A stretch of 64,000 bases of DNA from Sabellastarte sp. h YS-2021 (Eukaryota > Annelida > Polychaeta > Sabellida > Sabellidae). Numbering within the stretch: the first letter of the stretch is position 1; each line of letters starts with the position of its first letter. The notes beneath the pieces are model-generated. The model did not search any database, was not told the origin of the DNA, and saw nothing but the letters and a program-made list of their open reading frames with translations. The translations under genes were made by a program, and so were the position numbers. The stretch covers positions 25,417,464 through 25,481,463 of the forward strand of contig OZ024929.1 in NCBI GenBank assembly GCA_964017235.1. The letters run 5' to 3'. Positions 36,401-47,815 of the stretch are shown in pieces.

Positions 36401-38602
36401 ACATGTTGGAAAAAAAGATTCCCACAAAAATATAGGGATAAATTAACCCGTGTATGAATATAAGAAAATGACAAAGTAATAAAAACAAGCCTCCATAAAA
36501 AAGTGCAAACATAAAGAAATTACAATTTTAATTTGTACAAAATTAATATACAATTCCTACACAGATCAAAAAAACATCACAAGTAAAACAACAACTTGTG
36601 AGATTAGCATTTTTACAAAATTATTTTACAATTTACCCGACAGAGGTATGTCATTATGTAACAATAAATAGTCCACTTACAGAATATTTACTCACATTAC
36701 CTTAATACTGACCTTTTTGGAAACTAAATCTCACAACTGTTTCCTTTTAGCCACAGTTATGTCATTGAAACAAAAAAATACACAAAAATAGAAAGTAGGC
36801 TGTTTCATCTAGGTCTCTTATATAGTAGATTTCATTTTCTAATTTCTATATTTAACAATTACAAAATTTCTTCAATTATAATCAGCCCCTTCACTTAAAC
36901 ACAATCAACTTATAAAAAAAACATCAGTATTTAACAAATACAACATCTAGAAACCTTGAACAGGAAATGTCTGCAGCATGATCAGATACTATAACAAAAT
37001 CGATAACATGTAACAGATAAGAAGAAAATACTCAATTCATTTAAAACTTGTAATACACCTGTCAAAATGTGAACTTTCCCATTTCTCACCAAAAGAAAAA
37101 AAAGCGAAGCTGAATATTAACACAATACAGAACATGAATCTCTAATCAAGTGAGGCTAGTTTATCAAGATTAAAATCTATTAAAAAAAGATGTTCCAGTG
37201 AGGTAGCTTTATTGAAGGTTGTATGGAAATGGAATTCTCTATGAATCAGGCTCTTTTATAAAGCTTCATCTTTAGAAACCCAACTGCACACGATTTATCA
37301 ACCTCAAAACTGACTAAATACTGAATACAATGCATTAAAGTTACATAATTATATTGTTTTATTGACCTTAAAATCTACCCTAAAGAGGATGCCAAAAACT
37401 GGAAAAGTATAAGTACACATTCACAGAAAATTTAATTTAAATACATATTCAGATTTTTGTTGTATTTTTCAGCCCACTGTTTCGATTATAACTGCATAGT
37501 CTGATTCATAGCTCTATGTGATGGAATGACTAAGTATTGACCTTCACCTTAGCTAAAGGTCATCTTCAGAGAAGGCTACTCTAGTTAGGTTTACCAGTAC
37601 AGTGGCAAACATGTTGCACAAAATAGTTGGTGCAGTATCCTTGTGTTGATAATATTTACATTGCAATAAATAACAAATAAGCACTTCATTTGGATGGACG
37701 GGATAAGTATACAATATAATTGTTTATATGTCTGTCAGAACAAACAAAATATCAAAAAAAAAAAAAAAATCAACAACAAATATTACAACATAGCAGATCA
37801 ACATAGTGGACAAAAGCAAAACCATTACACATATTTTAAGTGGAATATAAGTTTATGTTGAGATCATAAAATTCTGTAAGCTATAGACTTCCTGTTAGAA
37901 GTCATCAAACCTTCCAAGTTCCAACACTGTTATGGCTAAATGTGAAAACAGGTTTGTAGAATTGGTAAAAAGTTTGAAAATTAATAGAGGAAAAATCCTA
38001 ACTGGCATTGAAAAGGGATATTTTTCTAAGTTATTTGTACAGAAGTACCTTTCAGGAAGTTTCATTTTTATTTCAATTACTGAAATTCCGATGTTCCTGT
38101 AAGTCCTTCTCAATAAAATATTAATATATCCAGGTTACAACAATTTGTTTTAATTAACTAGGAACTTCCAACATTAACTGACACAACAAATATTCTGTAT
38201 ATTTTACACACATATATATCTGTCTGAAATATGGGAGAGATCCTATGTGTTGTATTTCAACCTCAAATTATTTGTACATAAATATATAAAATAGCAATAC
38301 ATCCAACACACATGGACAGAATAATGAAGGAAACTAACCTCCTGAACACATTTGCAGAAACAAACTCTGGAGTACCAAGGTATAGTGTGTTTCTTGGGCA
38401 CTTGTGTATGTGTGTCAAGTAAGAAATCCACACGAAACACAGTCTTGTTTGCCGTGTACCTCACACTATGGCATGCATAGAAACAACGACTGAAGTTTAG
38501 GCATACACAGCCTGTAGTATACAGCCTAGTTTTCACATCTTTGCTGAGGCTCTGAATGTGCTAGTTTAACATTAATGGACAAATTTCCCCAGCAATAGAT
38601 GA
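33453..38602. other. No gene identified; may include 3' UTR of the minus-strand gene
   Basis: Very AT-rich with A-runs. The part next to 38603 lies downstream of the stop codon of the four-exon gene and could be its 3' UTR, but I cannot fix a polyadenylation site. A 16-bp palindrome (ATAGCCCCGGGGCTAT) lies at about 36006-36021. No further exon was recognised. Confidence 0.4.
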
Positions 38603-41600
38603 TTAAATATGCATCACTAACTCCGATAACATCTGTGAGTAATTCTGCTCCACACTCAAACTGGGTAAACATACAGACCGATCCCCTTCTTTCACCGTCA
38701 CTACTTGTAATGTGGTAGTGCCATTATTTAATGTAGCTTTACCGTGTTCAATGTTAAGCTGTGGGAAGAGCTTTTCCGTCACACATTCCACCATGTATGG
38801 GTCTTCCCCAGATACAAATGTCTTACTTGTTACTGGAACCATTTTCCTTGGCCTGAAAGTAGTTTTCAACATTGTTTACAGCACACTCTATTTAATCTTA
38901 AAGTTCTACTATTTTGATATTCATCGGCAATCTGTAAAATATTAACACCGACATAAATATTGAATTTATATATTTTGAAAAATTCCTGTGTCGTAATTGG
39001 CATTTATACTTTCTTACCACATACCTTTTCTACATTATCAATCTAACATAACCATTAACCAATCAGACTTTTACAGCAGTTAATCTTTGTGCTGCCAGAT
39101 CCTAAGTTGCATACAACAAAAGACACTGTTTTGTGTGACTTCTAGTTATATTGATGAGGGTAATACAGTGTCTTAAGACAACTGTTCTGTGAATATTATG
39201 CATTCTTTATTTTGGGGAAAAAAAGAGAATTAATATAAGTCTTTTTTAAATCCATACCTTCCCCTCCTTATTTGTGGAGTAGAAGATTGCACTACTCCTG
39301 AGCTGCTACCACTTGTATTTGCTGCTTGCAATTTCGTTGTTTTTACATCTTTTTCAACAGTATCAAATAGTTTAAAGAGTAAATCTGTGTTTGCAATTGT
39401 AACCTTGCGTTCCGTCACTCTGTTTCCTTTGTTCGGTTTTTCCAATTTAATTGTCTTATCTTTTTCAGCGGTAGTGTCTGTATTTAAAGGAGAAATAGGA
39501 CGCAGGTCTAGAAAATAAAAATTTAATATCAGAAATATCATATTAACAATACAAAAGGATAAAATTAGAGATTATAATTTTATGAGTAGCACTATGCTCT
39601 ACCTTCACAATGCTCCTTGACAGACTGTGTGTAACCTGTATTTTTTAGGTGCAACAGAAGCTAAGCACAATGTGTTAAATACAATTAAAGGGGGCGTTCA
39701 TGGGTGGAAATAAGTCGAATAACCTTGTTGAAATTCACTGAAAACAGCTGATTATTGCAAAATAACTTCAAACTATTACATTTATACTGGGCCAGAATTG
39801 AAACATGTGTTACTATAACGTTAGAACTATCACCCTAACATCAGCTGATTATTGCAAAGTAACTTTAAAATGTTACATTTATACTGGGCTGAAATCAAAA
39901 GGGAAAGGAGATATGTGTTACTATAACAACAAAACCATCACCGTAACTGTGTGTGGGGTGTATCAGATGAGAGTAAAGTGATGATAGTAAAGTTATATGG
40001 ACTTACAACAGAGCACTGACTGGTATTTAAAACTTATGATTTGCAATTAGAAACTTGACAATCTAATCAAAACATTAGCTCGCTGTACCTTCAGTACTTG
40101 TGACCTCTTCCTCATCTTTATTGAGGACCAGAGGAGGTAGCACTGGGTAGTTTTGTGCAGGTGATACATTGTGAGCAACATTTGGCTGCTGCCAGAAACT
40201 CTGTGGCAATGCTCGCATTCGCATTGGTACAGGATCTACAAATGAAATCAGATTGCACAAGATATCGGCATGATCACTTAACCATTCAATATTACCCGGA
40301 GAAACACGTTTTTCAGCTACTTTAATAAATTAATAACACTCATAAAAATACAGTTCTATCTAAAAAATAATCAAAAAGAAATTCTCTGAAATATTATGGT
40401 TCTTCACAAAGGAGAACTGATGATCTATGTGTGAAACAAGCACACTGTGTTATCACAGTTACAACAGACAGGGTACATAATACCCAAGGAAGTAGTGATG
40501 ATAATTTCCCAATACAAGAACATTGGGTAAAATTGCTTACTCACACAATGTACAATGTTAAACTTTTAAGATGGTATTTTGAAAATGGCTACAAGTGTAC
40601 CCCATGCAAAATAAGTACCAAAAATTCAAAATATGTTAAATTTCCAAGATGGTATTTTGAAAATTGATACAAACGTACACATTGCAAAAATAAATACCAA
40701 AGTAGAGGTTAAACTTTTAAGATGGTATTCTGAAAAATGGCTACAAATGTACCCCATGCAAAAATAAGCACCAAAATAGATTTAAAGTTACCTTTGGGGT
40801 ACAGTGTACACCAGGCCTGGGGTAATGGTAATATGCTGTAATGTATTACATTTTCCAAAGCAATGTAATGTGTAATTCACATTAAAAAGGGCAAAGCAAT
40901 GTGTAATGTAATGCATTACATTTGGAAAGTAATGTGAATTCACATTACTTTTACATTACATTGTCATTACTTCTTTCATGAATATTTTAACTTGATCAGT
41001 ATGTTCTTTTTGACTGAAGCCAGAGTTGTCATTTACTGTCAGTTCCTATTTGTTCTACTACAGGGGAAAATACTTAAAGCAGACACTTTTAGATTACTCA
41101 GTAATATTTTAATATGACCATTTGTTGTTATTAGTGCATAATTAATAGACTCTAGTAATAATAAGCCATTCTTAATTTCTTATGGTATTCAATCTGTATT
41201 GGTGTGTCATTGGGTTACATGTGTCAACTGCACTTAGGATTTGGGTTAATGAACTTAATGTATTTGAAACTATGATCAATAGAATAAAAAACAATACAGC
41301 TACTCCTTTTGATGCAAACTACAAACAAGTTAACAATCTTCCTGAATAGACATATCTACTCAGGCTGCCCTTTCATATTAATCCTACTAGGGAACTGTGA
41401 GTACAAATGAAAAGCCTACAATCTGATATAAAGGCTGCATTCAGATGTGTCACTTGTCATTCTAATGTTCTCAATTGTGTGGGTAATATTAAGTATCACT
41501 TGTCAGTTTTTTGAAATGGCAAATGTTAAAACAAAGCAAAGTGTATTCAATCATTTTCACTTGCCAGCAGAAACTGATGGTAAATTTAAAGCTCAATGCA

Positions 41601-42850
41601 AGCATTGCTGTTCAGAGATTTCTGATTCAAAGAAAATAAATTCAAACTTTCTTACACACTTAAATGTAAAACATACCTTGTTATTAACATTTCTAGTGAG
41701 TCTCGATCTGAAGATTGTAAAATTTATGGATGTAAAAAAGCAGGTATTGCGTACATATAGCAAAAATTTAGTAAATAATCTTAACATCTTGGTTCAAGAT
41801 TTTTGAATTCTTTCTGCAGAAACTACATTGGAATTCTTGTACACAGTGGCATTTTTGTACTCACAACTTTATGAAACATGAAATTAAAAATAAGTTATGT
41901 AAACTGTTTCCCTTACAGGATAATATCGGCTTTATTATATGTTGTAGTAAATGTTTCAATGTGGACTAATTTTATTGTTGGAAATTTGTGAAAAGTAATA
42001 TGTAATGTAATGCATTGCAATTGAAATGTAATGTAATGCATTACTTTTCAAAACATCAAGTAATGGTAATGTAATGCATGCAAACTCAAATGTAATGTAA
42101 TGGTAATGCATTACATTTGAATGTAATTGACCCCAGGCCTGGTGTACACCCATACACTGATAACATAAAACTGTAAATGACACATAAAATTTGTGTTATT
42201 AGAAATTCATGGCCACAGTCTTTTCATGGTTTTAACTTTTTAATACTATTCATTGATCAGCTGACTATAATCTTATTGGCAGATATTTGTGTGTGTGGTA
42301 ATGAGTATTAAATTTAATAACATCACATAAAGTTCACACCTTTTCTGTGTTTATTTGCTCTTGCTTGTAAATTTGTTGGAGCATCTACAGTTTTGGTTGG
42401 ATTGTCTGCTACATGTAACAACTGTGAGCTACTTTTCTTTTTCTTTATTTTCGGCCGGGAAACTGTAACTGAATGTGCATGCTGTGTGAATCCACTTGTT
42501 CTGACATAGATTGGTCCACTAGCTGTACTACTGCCACCTGGAGATCCAACACTTTCATAATCATGGTCATGACTGGCAGGTGAAAGAGTGGCTTCTCTTG
42601 GCGATTCTGGAGGTGTGGGAGGCTCTTCCTCATCACTTGTAGTAACCATAGGTCCTGGTGCTTCTCTCTTACCACTGGCACTCCCATCCTTACTCCTACT
42701 TGGGTGAGGACAAGATGGGGGAGTAGGTTTCAGATGTAATCCATGATTTAAATCTAGGTTGCGGTTGTGTACAAGTGGAGTAGTTGATAAGGTCACAGTG
42801 GTGACTGCAGGTGGAACAACTGGGTCTTCAACAACTGGCAAGCTGGTCAT
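38603..42850 (-). CDS. Four-exon gene, unrecognised AT-hook protein (385 aa)
   Basis: Exons at 42850-42340, 40235-40089, 39507-39258 and 38852-38603, all with GT-AG junctions and matching phases (1, 1, 2), give 1,158 coding bases. The ATG is preceded in frame by TAA, which supports the start. Residues 1-175 are Pro/Ser/Thr-rich with an acidic SDEEEPPTPPESP stretch and a basic SRPKIKKKKS. Exon 2 adds RMRALPQSFWQQPN, a compact conserved-looking motif. Exon 3 contains KVTIANTDLLFKLFDTVEKD, possibly helical. The exon 3/4 junction creates RRGRPRK, an AT-hook for minor-groove DNA binding. The C-terminus is a mixed alpha/beta-looking stretch. No signal peptide or membrane segment. I infer a nuclear chromatin-associated protein; the family is not recognised. 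Intron 1 hosts a hAT element. Confidence 0.72.
39752..39945. repeat. ~97-bp tandem duplication in an intron
   Basis: CAGCTGATTATTGCAAA, then TTACATTTATACTGGGC and GTGTTACTATAAC, occur twice about 90-100 bp apart between exons 2 and 3 of the four-exon gene. No coding meaning. Confidence 0.6.
40553..40790. repeat. ~75-bp tandem repeat, 3 copies, intron 1
   Basis: AAGATGGTATTTTGAAAA and related forms occur at 40570, 40648 and 40721 with TACCCCATGCAAAA-like segments. The array abuts the left end of the hAT element at 40812. Open frames over it are artefacts. Confidence 0.7.
40812..42141 (+). mobile_element. hAT transposon remnant with perfect 8-bp duplication
   Basis: Terminal inverted repeats CAGGCCTGGGGT (left) and ACCCCAGGCCTG (right, one base looser inside). 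GTGTACAC flanks both sides (40804-40811 and 42142-42149), a perfect 8-bp duplication as made by hAT transposases. Both sub-terminal zones are packed with TAATGTAATGCATTAC motifs. A BED-finger fragment (41447-41806) is the only coding relic. The element lies in intron 1 of the minus-strand gene, in the opposite orientation. Confidence 0.88.
41447..41806 (+). pseudogene. hAT transposase N-terminal BED finger remnant
   Basis: The 119-residue frame contains FKAQCKHCCSEI and THLNVKH: a C-x2-C pair, then H-x4-H, the BED zinc-finger pattern found at the N-terminus of hAT transposases. The expected RNase H-like catalytic core and C-terminal dimerisation domain are missing, and the frame ends soon after. 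It lies inside the TIRs of the hAT element, so it is an internally deleted transposase. Residues before KTKQSVFNHF are probably not part of the original protein. Confidence 0.7.
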
Positions 42851-43094
42851 GCTGAATAGTGATTAATGCAATTCCCGATTACATGTCTTTTTAAAGAATC
42901 ACAAGATATAAACAAAAAATCTGATATCCTACAAAATCCACGGGTCTGCCTGGTTTGTTTTTCCTCGTTATCCAAGATTACACAGTGGTGACTGGATCAC
43001 AACCCTATCGACGTTTTTGTATCCGACATGTCAGAGCAGGTCGTGTGTATGTAACTTAAATTGTGTAACTAATTTGTATTTACTTAGCATTGCA

Positions 43095-43331
43095 TTAATA
43101 AATGTAGTTTTTGATAGGTTTTCGTAAGGAGTCATCATCAAAAACATGTTTCTGGCTCCAGTTCACATGGTCGTTTTGTTTTGACAGCAGAGACAACAAC
43201 CTGCTGTTTCTAGGCTCATTATCACGATTGCTGTTTGTAAAACGACTTGTCATTGGTTGTCTATGACGCGAAATACCGTAAAGTAATAAAATTGCTAAAT
43301 TTAATAATGTAGCCCCCGAACTTAATTTCAT
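43095..43331 (-). CDS. Candidate small membrane or secreted protein (78 aa)
   Basis: Starts MKLSSGATLLNLAILLLYGI, which reads as a signal peptide or short membrane anchor. A polar tail rich in Arg, Asn and Ser follows, ending KPIKNYIY. The surrounding 250 bp have more CpG than the neighbourhood. It lies 245 bp upstream of, and on the same strand as, the four-exon gene. No family was recognised, and it could equally be an exon of a longer gene or a chance frame. Confidence 0.3.
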   Translation of the reverse strand: MKLSSGATLLNLAILLLYGISRHRQPMTSRFTNSNRDNEPRNSRLLSLLSKQNDHVNWSQKHVFDDDSLRKPIKNYIY

Positions 43332-43339
43332 ATTTAGTA

Positions 43340-44402
43340 GAAGTCTCTAAATTTATGGAAACATTTATAAGGATCACACTAATGAAACTTTATATAAACA
43401 TTTATATCATAGGCTATAAATTACCATTTTATTGTTGCATATATTTGGTAAAATTTAAATAGGAAGACTTTTGCATGTTAAACTTTATGCACACAAACAA
43501 CTATACAGTGTGTTTGTCTCTTGGGAACTAATTTTTATTTAAAAAGGCAGCATTTTATATAACAATGCACAACAAACATAAGTTTTGTGAAAAAGGTTTC
43601 TTTCTAAACTGTTATCAGTCTTGCTTGACTGGGTATAGCAAAGCTATTTGAGTATTGGAGTGTACAAACAAACCACAGAAGGTGAAAGTCCAGGATCTAA
43701 TATTCAAGCTATGTATCAAGTATGAGGAAATTGTCAAAAAAATTGATTTCATTCACTGTTTCACTTTGGATGGAGGACTTTAATTACTGCTGATGATTAC
43801 CACGAAATAATTTCAATTCAGTTACACCTCCAGCAATATGAAAAAGTTTTCAAAATGATTATGTGTCACAGAGTGTGTTTATTTACAAAATGTTTTGGGT
43901 AGTTGTATGAAAAAAACTTGTTTCTATGGGAGAATAAAATAGAAATTGTGCTTCAATCAGACATCATACTAATGAAGCTTTGTAATGATCTATCTTACCT
44001 TTGGTTGTTTTATCACAGGATACTTGAACAACTATCATTTGTAGCATATCACCAAATACCAATTAAGGATTGTAAAATAACTTACAAATGCTTAAAAGTC
44101 ATTTTTATTCCAAATATGATAGACTGTGTTTAAGTCAGTGCCAAGTTTTTAAATTTTCTTTTTTTTAATTTGAAGTTAATGTCATTGTTTGAATGTTTTG
44201 TAATACAAATTAATGTAGTTTATTTTTCTGTATTTTTGTGCTACTAAGGTTTACAACATTTAAATTCCTAAAATAATGGTTTGTAAATGTTACCTCTTTC
44301 CAGAAATTGATGTTAAAATTGTCAGATTGTGATTACCTATTTACATTTATTTTACATCAATGTACAGATCTATAACGAAGAAATTGCAAATGTATTCAAT
44401 AA
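43340..44402. other. No gene identified
   Basis: AT-rich sequence between the candidate small ORF and a MITE. A 76-codon frame at 43903 has no recognisable feature. Confidence 0.45.
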
Positions 44403-45386
44403 TAATGAGGGGACCTACCGTTAATTTGTGTTCCTATTACCAAAATTCTTAAAATTTTCCAGAAGAGTATGGTCTACCTTTTTAATACTTATGACTTCAT
44501 TAGTTAAAAGTTGGGAAACTGCCATTTACTGTTTTTCTACCCTAACTTTTACAACCCCAAACATACAGATTTCTTAGAGTTAATGTGGCAATTGATAAAT
44601 TAACAAACAGTTGAGCTAAATCATGGCTTGGGGGGACTAACTGTTAATTTAATAATCATACCATCTCTCAGTATACAGTGTAAAGGAAAACAGCCATTTA
44701 CAGTTTTTCAGACTTCCTTGAAGAACAGGTAAATTTTGTTTTATTTATATCCATCTGATAGAATGATACCTTGACAAAGGATAAACAGAGAACAAAATCC
44801 CTTCCCATTTCCTGTTACCCATTACCTTTTTTTGTGTGTGTGTGGTACATGTCCAGGTCCCTGAAAAAGTGTTTGTGTTGGGTTGAGGGGGGGGCATTTT
44901 TTTGTGTGAAATAGTGCTTGTACTGGCACTTCAAAGGCCTGTGACGTCATGCATGCTGGTGATGTCACAATTCAGGATTGACATTGTGATTAAGGTTTAT
45001 AATTTTTCTATGGTCAAAATAATAAATAATTCAAAACTGCATGACAGGTTCAGATCATAGTTAGTAGGTAAAAATCTAATGCCCTTAGAACATTTGTTTA
45101 TGGTGACCTTAAACTTCTGACATTAATTATATTGTGCTAACTTTAAGGTTACCTCTTCAACTGTTAATTATCAGCTACTGTTTGTCTGTTTTTCTATGCA
45201 TAGCATTAAAATATGTAATAAGTACATTTAATATTTTTGGAAAAGGGAAGCAATGTAGGAAGATGCCTGTTTACCCATTTTGTAAAAGTAAGGCAGGCTC
45301 TTAAGTAGGAAGACAGTGTTTTTCCAGATGAAAATATAAAATAGGTAATAAGAAAGTAAATTAACGGTAGCTAGGTCCCCTCATTA
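44403..45386. mobile_element. MITE with ~30-bp TIRs
   Basis: Left end TAATGAGGGGACCTACCGTT and right end (reverse complement) TAATGAGGGGACCTAGCTAC-CGTT are inverted repeats that differ by a GCTA insertion and continue through AATTT. Flanks share ATAA, possibly a short duplication. The roughly 984-bp interior has no coding frame. Superfamily unassigned. Confidence 0.65.
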
Positions 45387-45484
45387 ATAATGCTCTCATT
45401 ACAGCATTTTAAAATTTTGTTTTTGGACAAAAATGTTGTAAAGCATTTCCCACTTAATTTTAAAATTAACAGATATTCACACTA

Positions 45485-45503
45485 GTGGATCCAGGGGGTT
45501 CGA

Positions 45504-45535
<32 letters not shown>

Positions 45536-45773
45536 TTGAAAAATAATGTAAAGGGGTTCAACCCAAAGTACAAAATTATTTCTTGACAGTGGTGTTAAAT
45601 TTACAGGAAATGCCCTCTATTTTTACCAAAAATTAATTTTTTTCCAGGGGGGCATGCCCCCCGACCCCCTTAGTTATAATATGTCTGATGTGAACCCCCA
45701 CCTTACTCAATGTGAACCCCCACCTTACTCGATGTGAACCCCCACCTTACATAAAAGCTGGATCCTCCCCTGT
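45485..45773 (+). mobile_element. Second copy of the short hAT-like element
   Basis: Closely matches 6063-6283: GTAAAGGGGTTCAACCCAAA, then TTTACAGGAAATGC, GCATGCCCCCCGACC and GTGAACCCCCACCTTAC. It differs by a run of about 30 C near 45508-45535 and three tandem copies of a 20-22-bp GTGAACCCCCACCTTACTC unit near the right end (45690-45755). Ends GGATCCAG and CTGGATCC are inverted. A clean 8-bp duplication was not readable. Confidence 0.7.
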
Positions 45774-47106
45774 TATTCTGATTGAAATTCTGATTTTTCA
45801 TTTTAAAAAAAGAAAAAAAAAATATTGGTAATTGTCAGAATATTTTGTTTTGTTTTTTTAAAATTTCACAAAAGATTTATCGAATAAAACATCCTTTCAC
45901 AAAGAGCAACTTCAAAGCATTAAATAATTCACATTCTCTGATCCGACTGAGTCATTTCCTTTTCTGTGGTATTTGTGAGTGGTGTCGTCCAAAGGAAAAA
46001 TTTCGTTACTGAGTCTTAGGTCCTTAGGTTTAGTATTAGCCACGCTCGCCTGGAAACGAAAGTAAAAATGGTAAAGATAAACTTTTTTGTCATACTAACT
46101 GTCATGTATGCAATTTAAAATGTATGTGTTTATTCTTTTAAATTTGAGTTTATGTTTTTGTCAAATTTCTATTTCTCATATCTCAGTATAGCCAGAATGA
46201 TTTATTATCGCCCAGCTAATGGCAGTAAACAGTGGGTCTTCAGGAGTGTTAGTGGCTTGCTACCATTGAACGTCCATGCTTTGATTAATATTTTGGATTT
46301 AAGTTATATTAGATATCTTCCAGGACCAAATTGTCAAATGACGTGCACTAGTACAATTAATACTTCGAGCATTCAGTAAAATACTTCTCGGAACGTGTTA
46401 CATTTAACAATTTATCTCGATTATCGGCCGTATTATGGCAAACCGGAAATACCAGTGAACATGCATTTTGTAAATGTATAGAAGCATTTGTGCTTGACCT
46501 CTTACAAAGATATATGGTATCGAGACAATTCGTCCCAATGTCCAACTCGCCCCATTTTAGAAAGAGACAGCTCACCCCATATGAAGTCATAGTATCAAAA
46601 GCTAATGCCCAATGGAAGGGGTTGCATCAGTGGAATAACATTTAGGAAATTTTAAAGTGAGGCTAGGCTTGGACATCATGAATCTGAATTTCCAATTATA
46701 GGAAGAGAGGGCGAGAATTGATGTTACTTTCACTAACATTTTGAGCAGTGGTGGCATTGTTGTATTTTTTTGTACAATTTGTACTCATCTTAATGATGTA
46801 TAATTAAGTTAACCAAATTTCAGAATTTTAATTTGAAAATTTAAATGCATAAAAATCTGAACTTAAGTTAAGAATTTCTGTATGGATGTTACTGGGTGGA
46901 CGATTAGACCAATGTTTGATCAATCGTCGGTGTCATGGTACAATCACGTTTGGTCACTGATAACTTTTAGAAATTGATTAAATCTTACCCTTCTTTATGT
47001 GTCTCAATATCCATGTATTTGTTATATTTTAAGCAGTTTTCTAAACTTTCCTTTAATAAATCAATAGATTTCTCACGAATTTTGGGTTTGTTTATACTGA
47101 GTTGGT
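45774..47106. other. No gene identified
   Basis: AT-rich. Short frames at 46152-46379 (+) and 46590-46357 (-) overlap each other and have no recognisable domain. An ATG directly followed by a donor-like GTAAAG at 46068 is discussed under findings. Confidence 0.4.
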
Positions 47107-47114
47107 ACTTGGGG

Positions 47115-47595
47115 TAGGGCCGTCACGACTACCCGACTAATCGACAACAGTTAGAATAGTGTTATTTATCGGTTCACATTTTAAAGTCGGAATAATCGCT
47201 CAATGTAGTGTAAAAGATGACAGAAGGTCTGAATCCATAAAGTATGTCCATATTCATTGTCACATAAAATAAGCTACAATCCAAAAACAGCCACGTTTTC
47301 TGCATTGTTTATGCATTCACGTAAAACCGGAAGTACCATATACCTCTTCTATCGCCCACTTCCTGTCTGAAATAAATGAAGCAAAAGTTGCAGGAAAATG
47401 GCAAATTTATTAAACTTTACAGATTATATACATATATTTTCATTTTATCTCACATATTTATCAGTTTTCAGTGCTTTTTACAATATGAAACTTAAGATTT
47501 TTGGTTGTTTTATAAATTTGAAGGTTATTCGGTGTCGACACGAATAATACTATGCAATTAGCCAACATGAAATATTTGGAGTCGTGACGTTCCTA
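47115..47595. mobile_element. hAT MITE, 481 bp
   Basis: Ends TAGGGCCGTCACGACT (left) and, inverted, TAGGAACGTCACGACT (right). A perfect 8-bp duplication ACTTGGGG flanks it (47107-47114 and 47596-47603). Further inverted similarity runs inward (CGACTAATCGACA against GTCGACACGAATAAT). No coding frame. The TAGxGCxGTCxCGAC terminus resembles that of the hAT MITE at 57631. Confidence 0.85.
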
Positions 47596-47815
47596 ACTTG
47601 GGGCGAGATGTACTGGAAGCAGATATATAAGGCAGGCGTTCACTGGTAGGCGGGTGTTTACTTTCAGCAAGCCACTACAAATGTCAGTCACTGTTACAAT
47701 TGAGCAAGAACTAATTTAATGCACAAAAATTACAGAAGTTTTCCATCTATATGACTTTAATATTAATATGAAACATTTCCGTGACATGATTTTATTATTT
47801 GAAGTGTTTATTTAC

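Noticed and set aside
44942..44949. CRE-like TGACGTCA
   Set aside because: A single short motif inside the MITE at 44403-45386, expected by chance and without a nearby gene.
47325..47365. Pair of ETS-like CCGGAAGT/ACTTCCTG motifs, possible housekeeping promoter
   Set aside because: They lie inside the hAT MITE at 47115-47595, so they are element sequence, not evidence of a host promoter.
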